Shown here: positions 1-7,364 of the stretch, one piece after another
Layout: each line of letters opens with the position of its first letter
How positions within the stretch are numbered: position 1 is the first letter of the stretch
Assembly: GCA_030527765.1 (NCBI GenBank)
Contig: JAUNAE010000182.1
Coordinates: forward strand, 1 to 7,569
Origin: Eubacteriales bacterium
GTDB taxonomy: Bacteria; Bacillota_A; Clostridia; Lachnospirales; Lachnospiraceae
Direction: 5' to 3'
Length of the DNA: 7,569 nt
Program-made: the position numbers and the translations under genes
Notes under the pieces: model-generated
The model's input: only the letters and a program-made list of their open reading frames with translations
Told to the model about the DNA's origin: nothing
Databases searched by the model: none

Positions 1-68
1 GTCATGGCCTTTCCTGCTTTGATATGATCCAGAACATAACCTTCCTGAAGTGCACCTACATTTAACAT
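1..68 (-). CDS. pyrI: Aspartate carbamoyltransferase regulatory chain, N-terminal fragment (partial, runs off the left edge)
   Basis: Only the first 22 codons are in the window, reading leftward from an ATG at 68..66. The peptide starts [20 protein letters not shown], which matches the start of PyrI: a short strand followed by the conserved I/V-DHI-x-AGK segment of the allosteric nucleotide-binding domain. In class B aspartate transcarbamoylase, PyrI binds CTP/ATP and forms the holoenzyme with the PyrB catalytic trimers in the cytoplasm. The start codon lies inside the end of pyrB, with a 7-nt overlap in which the pyrB TAA falls at 64..62. Translation is therefore probably coupled, and the two subunits are made from one mRNA. 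The zinc-binding cysteines near the PyrI C-terminus are outside the window and cannot be checked. Confidence 0.9.
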   Translation of the reverse strand, partial: MLNVGALQEGYVLDHIKAGKAM

Positions 69-985
69 GGCAGTTCTACCTCCAATAATGTGAGAATCAG
101 AGCCATACGTACATATACACCGTACTGGGCCTGACGGAAATAAGCAGCTCTCGGGTCCTGGTCAACTTCAACAGAGATCTCATTGACACGAGGAAGCGGG
201 TGAAGTACATACATATCCTTCGGGGCAAGTTCCATTTTGGTCTTGTCCAGAATGTAGAAATCTTTCATGCGTACATAATCTTCTTCGTTGAAGAAACGTT
301 CTTTCTGTACGCGGGTCATGTAGAGAATGTCAAGGTTCGGAATGGCATCTTCCAGACGTTCCACCTCGGTGAATTCGATATGGTTCTTGTTCAGAACATC
401 TTCACGGATATAACTTGGGACACGGAGTTCTTCCGGAGAAATCAGAACGAATTTGACATTCGGATAGCGAACCAGTGCTTCGATCAGAGAATGAACGGTA
501 CGTCCGAATTTCAAATCTCCGCAAAGTCCGATGGTCAGGTGATCCAGACGGCCTTTCGTGGAACGAATGGTCAAAAGGTCAGTCAGAGTCTGAGTTGGAT
601 GCTGATGACCGCCATCGCCTGCATTGATTACAGGAATGGAAGAGGCCATAGATGCAACCAGAGGGGCACCTTCCTTTGGATGACGCATTGCACAGATGTC
701 TGCGTAGCAGGAAACGACACGGATGGTATCGGCAACACTCTCACCTTTTGCTGCAGAACTGGAATCTGCAGAGGAGAAGCCAAGTACCTTGCCTCCCAGG
801 TTCATCATAGCTGCCTCGAAGCTCAGTCTTGTACGGGTGCTGGGCTCATAAAAACAGGTAGCCAGACGTTTGTCATCACATACATGTGCGTATTTCTTAG
901 GATTGTTTGCGATATCTGTTGCCAGATCTAAAAGAGTATCAAGTTCTTCCACAGACATATCCAGGGGACTCATCAAATGTCTCAT
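62..985 (-). CDS. pyrB: Aspartate carbamoyltransferase catalytic chain
   Basis: A 307-residue protein that condenses carbamoyl phosphate with L-aspartate to N-carbamoyl-L-aspartate, the committed step of pyrimidine synthesis. The carbamoyl-phosphate loop STRTR is at residues 49-53 (within [11 protein letters not shown]). Also visible are the Ser/Lys loop ([11 protein letters not shown]), the [15 protein letters not shown] active-site segment, a TRVQKERF aspartate-domain loop and the HPLPRVNEI motif near the C-terminus. Length agrees with the usual 305-310 residues. I start at the ATG at 985..983 because it gives 6 nt spacing from GGAGGT (996..991). The in-frame GTG directly before it (988..986) would have only about 3 nt. 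The gene overlaps pyrI and is transcribed away from pheA. The presence of PyrI next door implies an allosterically controlled enzyme of the E. coli kind. Confidence 0.97.
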   Translation of the reverse strand: MRHLMSPLDMSVEELDTLLDLATDIANNPKKYAHVCDDKRLATCFYEPSTRTRLSFEAAMMNLGGKVLGFSSADSSSAAKGESVADTIRVVSCYADICAMRHPKEGAPLVASMASSIPVINAGDGGHQHPTQTLTDLLTIRSTKGRLDHLTIGLCGDLKFGRTVHSLIEALVRYPNVKFVLISPEELRVPSYIREDVLNKNHIEFTEVERLEDAIPNLDILYMTRVQKERFFNEEDYVRMKDFYILDKTKMELAPKDMYVLHPLPRVNEISVEVDQDPRAAYFRQAQYGVYVRMALILTLLEVELPC

Positions 986-990
986 CACTT

Positions 991-996
991 ACCTCC
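991..996 (-). promoter_or_regulatory. Ribosome binding site of pyrB
   Basis: GGAGGT on the minus strand is a near-perfect Shine-Dalgarno. Its spacing favours the ATG at 985 over the adjacent upstream GTG at 988 as the pyrB start. Confidence 0.8.
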
Positions 997-1039
997 ATTA
1001 TCACAAGTGAAAATCAATTGTGTATAGTTACCGCATTTC

Positions 1040-1068
1040 ATCATATAACACTCTTGGCGGGAATTCAA
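1040..1068 (-). promoter_or_regulatory. Sigma-A-type promoter for pyrBI
   Basis: On the minus strand a -35 element TTGAAT (1068..1063) is followed after exactly 17 nt by a -10 element TATGAT (1045..1040). Transcription would start near 1033, giving a leader of about 48 nt before the pyrB ATG. No terminator hairpin with a U-run is seen in that leader, so there is no visible PyrR-type or pyrBI-type attenuator within this stretch. Motif match only; no start-site data. Confidence 0.7.
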
Positions 1069-1093
1069 GAACATTGTGAAATTCCCCATTCTC

Positions 1094-1122
1094 TTGAAAA
1101 GAATACCGGGATAAGATATAAT
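1094..1122 (+). promoter_or_regulatory. Sigma-A-type promoter for the pheA-ppk1 operon
   Basis: A -35 element TTGAAA (1094-1099), a 17-nt spacer and a perfect -10 TATAAT (1117-1122) predict a start near 1129 and a leader of about 49 nt. This is the strongest promoter match seen and probably serves all four plus-strand genes. The leader has no Phe-rich short reading frame and no T-box sequence, so attenuation by phenylalanine tRNA is not apparent. Confidence 0.78.
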
Positions 1123-1177
1123 AATTCGAAACAGCGAAGGGGGCACAAACCTCTGTTTTGCTCTTAAGGAGAGGATA

Positions 1178-2314
1178 ATGGTCATGACAGATTTACAGAA
1201 ATACAGAAACAATATAGACCGGATCGATTCGGAGATTCTGCGTCTCTTTGAGGAGAGAATGCAGGTCAGCGAGCAGGTGGCACAGTACAAGATCAGTACC
1301 GGCAAAAAAGTATTGGATCCTGCACGGGAGAAAGAGAAGATTGACACATTGCGTCAGAAGGCTCATGGAGAATTTAATCAGCTTGGAGTACAGGAATTGT
1401 TTCAGCAGATTATGTCCATCAGCAGAAAACGACAGTATCAGCTTCTGAATGCCAATGGGGTTTCAGAGGAAAAGACTTACGAGTTTGTAGATCAGCTTCC
1501 GCTGAATGATGTGTCTGTTGTATTTCAGGGGGTAGAAGGCGCATACAGTTATGCGGCCATGAGAGCGTATTTCGGAGAAATGATTCAGAGTTTTCAGGTG
1601 AAAACCTGGAGAGACGCCATGGAAGAGGTAGTGTCCGGCAAGGCGGATTACGCAGTGCTTCCGATTGAGAATTCCACTGCAGGTGTAGTTGCAGATATTT
1701 ATGATCTTCTGACAGAGTATGAGCTGTACATTGTGGGCGAACAGGTGCTGCGCATCGATCATGTGCTTCTGGGACTTCCGGAGGCAGAACTTTCGGATGT
1801 TGAGACAGTCATTTCACATCCGCAGGGACTTGCCCAGTGTCAGAAATTTTTGGAACAGTACAGAGAATGGAAGATTCGTCCGGTGGGCAACACCGCTGCT
1901 GCGGCGAAGGAAGTGAGGGAAGAGGGCAGAATTTCCAAAGCTGCCATTGCGAGCCGGGAGGCCGGAGAGGTGTTTGGGCTCAAGGTTCTGGCTGAGAATA
2001 TTTGTGAGAATACAGAGAATTCTACCAGATTCATTATTGTCAGCAGAAAGCCGGTATATGAGAAGAATGCAAGGCGCATCAGTATTTGCTTTGAACTGCC
2101 TCATGAGAGCGGTACACTTTACAATATGCTTTCACATATTATTTACAATGGGCTGAATATGACAAGAATTGAATCCCGCCCTGTTGTCGGAAAGACCTGG
2201 GAATATCGATTCTTTGTTGATTTTGAAGGAAATCTTGATGAGAGTGCAGTTCAGAATGCACTGCGTGGTCTCAAAACAGAGGCGATTCGCATGAGAGTTC
2301 TGGGAAATTATTGA
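1178..2314 (+). CDS. pheA: Bifunctional chorismate mutase / prephenate dehydratase (P-protein)
   Basis: A 378-residue enzyme that converts chorismate to prephenate and then to phenylpyruvate for phenylalanine synthesis. Residues 4-90 are an AroQ-type helical chorismate mutase; the E. coli active-site residues R11, R28, K39, D48, R51, E52, S84 and Q88 align with R10, R27, K38, D47, R50, E51, S82 and Q86. Residues about 112-290 are prephenate dehydratase, with VLPIENSTAGVV (160-171), SHPQGLAQC (213-221) and the catalytic STRF (T283-R284-F285). Residues about 300-378 are an ACT domain with the Phe-binding ESRP (332-335), so feedback inhibition by phenylalanine is likely. The other ACT motif, usually GALxxxL, reads SGTLYNML here. 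AAGGAG at 1166-1171 supports ATG 1178; ATG 1184 is also possible. It is the first gene of the operon. Confidence 0.96.
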   Translation: MVMTDLQKYRNNIDRIDSEILRLFEERMQVSEQVAQYKISTGKKVLDPAREKEKIDTLRQKAHGEFNQLGVQELFQQIMSISRKRQYQLLNANGVSEEKTYEFVDQLPLNDVSVVFQGVEGAYSYAAMRAYFGEMIQSFQVKTWRDAMEEVVSGKADYAVLPIENSTAGVVADIYDLLTEYELYIVGEQVLRIDHVLLGLPEAELSDVETVISHPQGLAQCQKFLEQYREWKIRPVGNTAAAAKEVREEGRISKAAIASREAGEVFGLKVLAENICENTENSTRFIIVSRKPVYEKNARRISICFELPHESGTLYNMLSHIIYNGLNMTRIESRPVVGKTWEYRFFVDFEGNLDESAVQNALRGLKTEAIRMRVLGNY

Positions 2315-2340
2315 GTTGACAGAAAGAGGAATGACAGACA

Positions 2341-3642
2341 ATGGGAAGAATCGAAGAATGTATTTTATATCGCAATTTTGAACAGGGTGAAGTGCTGAAG
2401 AGAATGGAAACATTGATTCAGCTGTACCGACAGGGAGAACTTTCAGAAGGTGACAGGGATGAACTTTTTTACTGCGTGAATGGTATGGTAGAACTGGCGG
2501 GATCCTATGGATTCTGGGGAAATCTCTGGCATACATACCTGACATTTCTTCTGGTTAATCATGAAAATGCCTTCAGTACGGCAAGTGAAGTCCGGGGAGC
2601 AATTGAGGGAAGTCTGAATACGCTTGCTCTTCACGATTTCAGGATTATGAAAGAATTGTTTGATTTTGATCTGGAGGAACTTGGAGAAGCATTTCATACA
2701 GATTGTCTGAACATTGTGACCGATTATAAGAGAAACGGTACCGAGAGCAAGATGTTCAACGGAAGAGTCCGTGACCGAATCTGTGAACTCAGTGAGAAGC
2801 TGGGAACTACAGAGAGTGCAGAAGAGTTTATGGACGCAATGGTGCAGTTCTACAAAGACTTCGGTGTGGGAAAACTTGGTCTTAACAAAGCGTTCCGTGT
2901 GGAGCATCATTCCGATGGAAGGGTAGAAATCGTTCCGATTACGAGAGTAGCCCATGTGAATCTGGAGGATTTGATTGGATATGAAATTCCTAAGCAGAAA
3001 CTTCTGGAGAATACGGAGGCTTTTGTAAAAGGAAGAAAAGCCAACAACTGTCTTCTTTTTGGCGATGCCGGTACAGGAAAATCTTCCAGCATCAAAGGTA
3101 TTATGAACCGTTTTTATGAGGACGGTCTGCGTATTATTGAGGTTTACAAGCATCAGTTTCAGGATCTGAATGAGGTGATCGCCCAGATCAAAAACCGAAA
3201 CTATAAATTCATTATTTACATGGATGACCTTTCCTTTGAGGAATTTGAGATTGAGTACAAATATCTCAAGGCAGTGATTGAAGGCGGTCTGGAGAAAAAA
3301 CCGGACAATGTGTTGATTTATGCCACAAGTAACCGGAGAAATCTTGTGAGAGAACGCTCCAGCGACAAACTGGAACTGATGGATGAGGATGATCTGCATT
3401 CCTCCGATACGGTACAGGAGAAACTTTCCCTTGTATATCGTTTCGGTGTGCGTATCTATTTCGGTGCTCCGGGCAAGAAGGATTTCCAGAAAATTGTACT
3501 TGCACTGGCAGAGAGAAACGGCATTCAGATGCCAGAGGAACAACTGCTTCTGGAAGCGAACAAATGGGAACTCAGTCATGGGGGACTGACAGGACGTACT
3601 GCACAGCAGTTTATTGATCATTTGCTTGGAAGCGAAAAATAA
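2341..3642 (+). CDS. DUF815 family AAA-type ATPase, function unknown
   Basis: A 433-residue predicted cytoplasmic ATP-binding protein with no signal peptide or membrane helix evident. The C-terminal half is an AAA-type module: Walker A GDAGTGKS (residues 241-248, K247), Walker B FIIYMDDLSFE (about 290-300, D295-D296), a sensor-1 region YATSNRRNL (N331), an Arg-finger-like R367 in YRFG, and a sensor-2 GR at 418-419. The SNRRNL and DDLSFE signatures are typical of DUF815. The N-terminal 200 residues are mostly charged and predicted helical, with a GFWGNLW patch at 57-63, and show no domain I can name. A Shine-Dalgarno-like AAGAGGA at 2324-2330 lies 10 nt before the ATG. It follows pheA by 26 nt and precedes the Ppx-like gene by 21 nt, so co-transcription is likely. 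No substrate can be inferred from sequence alone. Confidence 0.88.
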   Translation: MGRIEECILYRNFEQGEVLKRMETLIQLYRQGELSEGDRDELFYCVNGMVELAGSYGFWGNLWHTYLTFLLVNHENAFSTASEVRGAIEGSLNTLALHDFRIMKELFDFDLEELGEAFHTDCLNIVTDYKRNGTESKMFNGRVRDRICELSEKLGTTESAEEFMDAMVQFYKDFGVGKLGLNKAFRVEHHSDGRVEIVPITRVAHVNLEDLIGYEIPKQKLLENTEAFVKGRKANNCLLFGDAGTGKSSSIKGIMNRFYEDGLRIIEVYKHQFQDLNEVIAQIKNRNYKFIIYMDDLSFEEFEIEYKYLKAVIEGGLEKKPDNVLIYATSNRRNLVRERSSDKLELMDEDDLHSSDTVQEKLSLVYRFGVRIYFGAPGKKDFQKIVLALAERNGIQMPEEQLLLEANKWELSHGGLTGRTAQQFIDHLLGSEK

Positions 3643-3663
3643 ACAGAAAATGGAGAAGGGACA

Positions 3664-5199
3664 ATGGCGGTGACTACGTTTGCGGCAATCGATATCGGAT
3701 CATACGAAATCAGTATGAAGATCTACGAATTGTCAAAAAAAATCGGATTTCGGGAATTGAACGATATCCGTTATCCACTGGAATTGGGGAAAGGTGCATA
3801 TGCTGAGGGGAAGCTTGCACCGGGTATGGTGGATGATCTGTGTGAGATTCTGACGGATTTCTCACGTATGATGAAAGAGTTTGGGGTACTGGAATATCGT
3901 GCATGTGCGACCAGTGCCTTCCGGGAACTGAAGAATCCAATGATTGTCATGGAACAGATTTTTCAGAGAACCGGCATTCGCATTGAAGTTCTGAGCAATG
4001 CAGAACAGCATTTTCTTGGATACAAATCCATTGCGGCAATTGAGAATGTATTCAAAAAGATGATTCAGAAAGGAACGGCGATTCTGGATGTCGGCGGAGG
4101 AAGCCTTCAGGTATCGCTTTTTGACAAGGATTCCCTTGTGACAACCCAGAGTCTCAAAATGGGAAGCCTGAGAATCAGAGAACGCCTGAAAGAGCTGGAA
4201 AAGGCGACCATTCACTATGATCAGCTGGTAGAGGAATTTATCCGAAACGATCTGACCTGCTTCCAGAGACTGTATCTGAAAGACCGGAATATTCAGAATG
4301 TGATTTTGATGGGAGATTTCCTGACAGATACGATCTTTCGGGAGGAACTGAAGGATCACATTATCACAAAAGCAGAATTTATGAACCGGTATGAGATGCT
4401 TGTTCACAAGCCGGTACAGGAACTCTCCAGAGAACTGGAGATTGATCCGGAGTATGCATCTCTTGTAATTCCGACACTGGTTGTATGCAAGAAGTTTATT
4501 GATATTTTTAATGCTGAATCTCTGTGGACACCGGGTGTTCCTCTTATGGATGGAATTGCTTACGATTACGCAGAGAAGAATAAGTTCATAAAGAGTGCTC
4601 ACAATTTCGAAAACGATATTCTCGTTGCTTCCAGAAATATTGCCAAGCGCTATTCCTCCGGGAAGAATCACATTCTCGGGACAACACAGGTGGCATTATC
4701 TCTCTTTGACAATATGAAGAAGGTACATGGACTGGGACCGAGAGAGCGGCTGCTTCTTCAGATCGCAGTGCAGCTTCACGACTGTGGAAAGTACATCAGC
4801 ATGGGCAAGGTGTCAGAGTGTTCCTATCAGATTATTATGGAGACGGAAATCATCGGTCTTTCTACCCAGGAGCGAAATATTATTGCCAATGTGGTGCGTT
4901 ACAACAGCTCTGATTTTAAATACAACTCCGGCTATGAGAATGATATGGTCATAGACAGAGAAAAATATCTACTGATTGCCAAGCTGACAGCGATCTTAAG
5001 AATTGCCAATGCATTGGACAGAAGTCATTATCAGAAAGTACAGGGAATGAAGATTGCCATGAAAGACAGACAGCTTATGATTACCGTGAATTCCAGTCAG
5101 GATCTGTCTCTCGAGCTGGGACTTCTCAAGGATAAAGTGGATTTCTTTGAAGAAGTATTTGGTATTAAGTTGATACTCAAACGCAGAAAAAATCAGTAA
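3664..5199 (+). CDS. Ppx/GppA-family protein with C-terminal HD-like domain; both catalytic Glu positions are Gln
   Basis: A 511-residue protein of the exopolyphosphatase / pppGpp phosphohydrolase family. The N-terminal ASKHA-fold half (about 1-300) shows the phosphate-1 loop AAIDIGS (7-13), ATSAFRE (82-88), the LSNAEQHFLGY segment (110-120) and the second phosphate loop DVGGGSLQVSLF (142-153). Aligned by eye to E. coli Ppx, catalytic E121 corresponds to Q115 and E150 to Q149, so hydrolysis may be lost or altered. The C-terminal half (about 320-511) resembles the HD domain of the family: H336 and H372-D373 (LHDCGKYI) are kept. The usual HHxHS cluster reads VSECS, RYH reads RYN (N414), and RIADALD reads RIANALD (N449). 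GGAGAAGGG at 3651-3659 supports the ATG. It lies 18 nt before the ppk1 ATG, pointing to polyphosphate or (p)ppGpp biology. Automated annotation would probably call it exopolyphosphatase; I would not assume that activity. Confidence 0.88.
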   Translation: MAVTTFAAIDIGSYEISMKIYELSKKIGFRELNDIRYPLELGKGAYAEGKLAPGMVDDLCEILTDFSRMMKEFGVLEYRACATSAFRELKNPMIVMEQIFQRTGIRIEVLSNAEQHFLGYKSIAAIENVFKKMIQKGTAILDVGGGSLQVSLFDKDSLVTTQSLKMGSLRIRERLKELEKATIHYDQLVEEFIRNDLTCFQRLYLKDRNIQNVILMGDFLTDTIFREELKDHIITKAEFMNRYEMLVHKPVQELSRELEIDPEYASLVIPTLVVCKKFIDIFNAESLWTPGVPLMDGIAYDYAEKNKFIKSAHNFENDILVASRNIAKRYSSGKNHILGTTQVALSLFDNMKKVHGLGPRERLLLQIAVQLHDCGKYISMGKVSECSYQIIMETEIIGLSTQERNIIANVVRYNSSDFKYNSGYENDMVIDREKYLLIAKLTAILRIANALDRSHYQKVQGMKIAMKDRQLMITVNSSQDLSLELGLLKDKVDFFEEVFGIKLILKRRKNQ

Positions 5200-5204
5200 T
5201 TGCC

Positions 5205-5209
5205 GGAGG
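5205..5209 (+). promoter_or_regulatory. Ribosome binding site of ppk1
   Basis: GGAGG lies 8 nt before the ATG at 5218. The reading frame stays open back to a TTG at 5200 and another ATG at 5212, but the TTG is upstream of this site and the ATG at 5212 is only 2 nt from it. ATG 5218 is therefore the best start. Confidence 0.75.
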
Positions 5210-5217
5210 ATATGAGA

Positions 5218-7359
5218 ATGGAGACCAAACGATTTGAAAAATCAGAGTATTATGTGAATCGAGAGTTGAGCTGGCTGAAGTTTAACAGCCGTGTGCTGAG
5301 TGAGGCAAGAGATAAGAGCCTTCCTCTGTTTGACCGCCTGAAGTTTTTGAGCATTACTTCTTCGAATCTGGATGAGTTCTTTATGGTTCGAGTGGCATCT
5401 CTGAAGGATCAGGTTCATGCAGGATATACGAAGACGGATATTGCGGGACTGATATCTAAGGAACAGCTGAAAAAAATCAGTCAGGAGACCCACGAGCTGG
5501 TTCATCAGCAGTATATGACACTGAATCGTTCTCTGATTCCGGCACTGGAAAAATCAGGAATGCACATTCATGGGGGCTCAGAGACATTGAACGACGAGCA
5601 GAAAGAGTTCGTAGACCGGTATTTTGAAGATGAAGTATATCCGGTTCTGACTCCTATGGCCATGGATTCCTCCAGACCATTTCCACTTGTTCGAAACAAA
5701 ACATTGAATATCGGTGCGCTGATTTCCAAAAAAGATAAGAAAAAGGGAAAAGAAATTCTGGAATTTGCTACAGTACAGGTTCCGTCAGTACTTCCGAGAG
5801 TCATTGAGATTCCGTCTGAGAAAGAGGGAGATCGAAGTGTCATTCTTCTGGAGAAGATTATTGAGAGAAATATCGGAAAACTTTTCCTCAGCAATAAGGT
5901 GATTTGTACAGCGCCTTATCGTATTATGCGAAACGCAGACCTTACCATTGATGAGGATGAAGCAGAGGATCTTCTTGTTGAGATTCAGAAGCAGCTGAAA
6001 AAACGTCAGTGGGGCGAGGTCATTCGACTGGAAATTGAGGAGAAGACCGACAAACGTCTTCTGTCTATTCTGAAAACGGAATTTGAGATGAAAGAGGAGG
6101 ATATCTTCTATATTAATGGTCCTCTGGATCTCACCATGCTTATGAAGGTTTATGGAATTCCGGGATTTGAAAAATACAAGACACCGAAATATACACCGGC
6201 ACCGGTTCCGGCTTTCCAGAATGACAAAGATATCTTCACTGTTATCCGGGAGGGAGATGTCTTTCTTCATCATCCTTACATGAGTTTCGATCCGGTGGTT
6301 GATTTCATTCGACAGGCAGCGAAGGATCCGGGGGTTCTGGCAATCAAACAGACACTGTACCGTGTCAGTGGAAATTCCCCGATTATTGCAGCGCTGGCGC
6401 AGGCGGCAGAGAACGGTAAGCAGGTTTGTGTTCTTGTGGAGCTGAAAGCGCGATTTGATGAGGAGAACAACATCGTCTGGGCACAGAAACTTGAGAAGGC
6501 CGGATGCCATGTAATTTATGGTCTGGTTGGTCTGAAGACACACAGCAAAATCACGCTTGTTGTCCGCAGAGAGGAAACGGGCATTCGAAGATATGTGCAT
6601 CTGGCAACCGGTAACTACAATGATTCTACAGCGAAGCTTTACACAGACTGCGGAATCTTTACCTGTGATGAGCGGTTTGGAGAGGATGCGACAGCTGTCT
6701 TTAATATGCTGTCCGGTTATTCCGAACCTAAACACTGGAATAAGCTGATCGTTGCTCCGATCTGGATGAAGAATCGCTTCCTGGAGCTGATTGAGAGAGA
6801 GGCGGAGAATGCAAGAAAAGGAATTCCGGCGGGAATCACTGCCAAGATGAATTCCCTCTGTGATCCGGTGATTATGGCGGCACTTTATTACGCATCCTCC
6901 TGTGGAGTAGAGATAAACCTTCTGGTGCGCGGAATCTGCTGTCTGAAAACGGGAATTCCGGGAGTGAGCGAGCATATTCATGTACGTTCCATTGTAGGAG
7001 AATTCCTGGAGCACAGCCGTATTTTCTATTTCCGAAATGGCGGAAACGAAGAAATCTTCATGGGAAGTGCAGACTGGATGCCGAGAAACCTGGATCGTCG
7101 TGTGGAAATTGTATTCCCTGTGGAAGATCCGGATATCAAAGAGGAACTGAAGCATATTCTTGATCTGGAATTCAAAGATAATGTGAAAGCACATCTTTTA
7201 CAGCCGGACGGAACCTATGCAAAACAGGATAAGAGAGGAAAAGTTCTTGTGAACTCTCAGATGGAATTCTGCAAAGAGGCGACAGAAAAAGCGGCTTCTC
7301 CGAAAGACAAGCTGAGCAGCAGCCGTGTATTTGTTCCGGCAGAACCAATCGAAGATTAA
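5218..7359 (+). CDS. ppk1: Polyphosphate kinase 1
   Basis: A 713-residue enzyme (E. coli Ppk is 688) that reversibly transfers the ATP gamma-phosphate onto polyphosphate chains. The N-terminal domain opens with the hallmark NRELSWLKFN and continues with SSNLDEFFMVRV. The two PLD-like catalytic domains follow. Mg-binding R375 and R405 of E. coli correspond to R382 (TLYR) and R412 (KARFDE). The autophosphorylated H435 corresponds to H442 (KTHSK) and H592 to H599 (FLEHSR), all with a constant offset of +7, so the active site is complete. GSADWMPRN and RRVEIVFP follow near the C-terminus, and the last 40 or so residues are a polar, poorly conserved tail. As last gene of the operon, immediately after the Ppx-like gene, it pairs synthesis with a putative degradation or sensing partner. 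Confidence 0.97.
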   Translation: METKRFEKSEYYVNRELSWLKFNSRVLSEARDKSLPLFDRLKFLSITSSNLDEFFMVRVASLKDQVHAGYTKTDIAGLISKEQLKKISQETHELVHQQYMTLNRSLIPALEKSGMHIHGGSETLNDEQKEFVDRYFEDEVYPVLTPMAMDSSRPFPLVRNKTLNIGALISKKDKKKGKEILEFATVQVPSVLPRVIEIPSEKEGDRSVILLEKIIERNIGKLFLSNKVICTAPYRIMRNADLTIDEDEAEDLLVEIQKQLKKRQWGEVIRLEIEEKTDKRLLSILKTEFEMKEEDIFYINGPLDLTMLMKVYGIPGFEKYKTPKYTPAPVPAFQNDKDIFTVIREGDVFLHHPYMSFDPVVDFIRQAAKDPGVLAIKQTLYRVSGNSPIIAALAQAAENGKQVCVLVELKARFDEENNIVWAQKLEKAGCHVIYGLVGLKTHSKITLVVRREETGIRRYVHLATGNYNDSTAKLYTDCGIFTCDERFGEDATAVFNMLSGYSEPKHWNKLIVAPIWMKNRFLELIEREAENARKGIPAGITAKMNSLCDPVIMAALYYASSCGVEINLLVRGICCLKTGIPGVSEHIHVRSIVGEFLEHSRIFYFRNGGNEEIFMGSADWMPRNLDRRVEIVFPVEDPDIKEELKHILDLEFKDNVKAHLLQPDGTYAKQDKRGKVLVNSQMEFCKEATEKAASPKDKLSSSRVFVPAEPIED

Positions 7360-7364
7360 AAAAT

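Noticed and set aside
200..931. A 243-codon plus-strand open frame opposite pyrB
   Set aside because: It is antisense to pyrB, which is unambiguous, and the product has no recognisable family features.
907..1167. An 86-codon plus-strand frame spanning the pyrB start and the divergent intergenic region
   Set aside because: It crosses both promoters and the beginning of pyrB, and has no Shine-Dalgarno or recognisable product.
1123..1177. A T-box, Phe leader peptide or other riboswitch ahead of pheA
   Set aside because: The leader is only about 49 nt, contains no ATG-started Phe-rich frame, no T-box consensus and no terminator hairpin with a U-run.
5200..5217. Start of ppk1 at TTG 5200, giving six extra residues
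   Set aside because: The TTG precedes the GGAGG at 5205-5209, so that site could not serve it; ATG 5218 has proper spacing and leads directly into the conserved N-terminus.
5785..7194. A 469-codon open frame on the minus strand opposite ppk1, and similar long minus-strand frames at 2443-3621 and 3862-4671
   Set aside because: They lie fully antisense to genes with clear motifs, their products are rich in Cys/His/Ile/Leu without recognisable domains, and they lack good ribosome binding sites. They arise from the codon bias of the sense genes.
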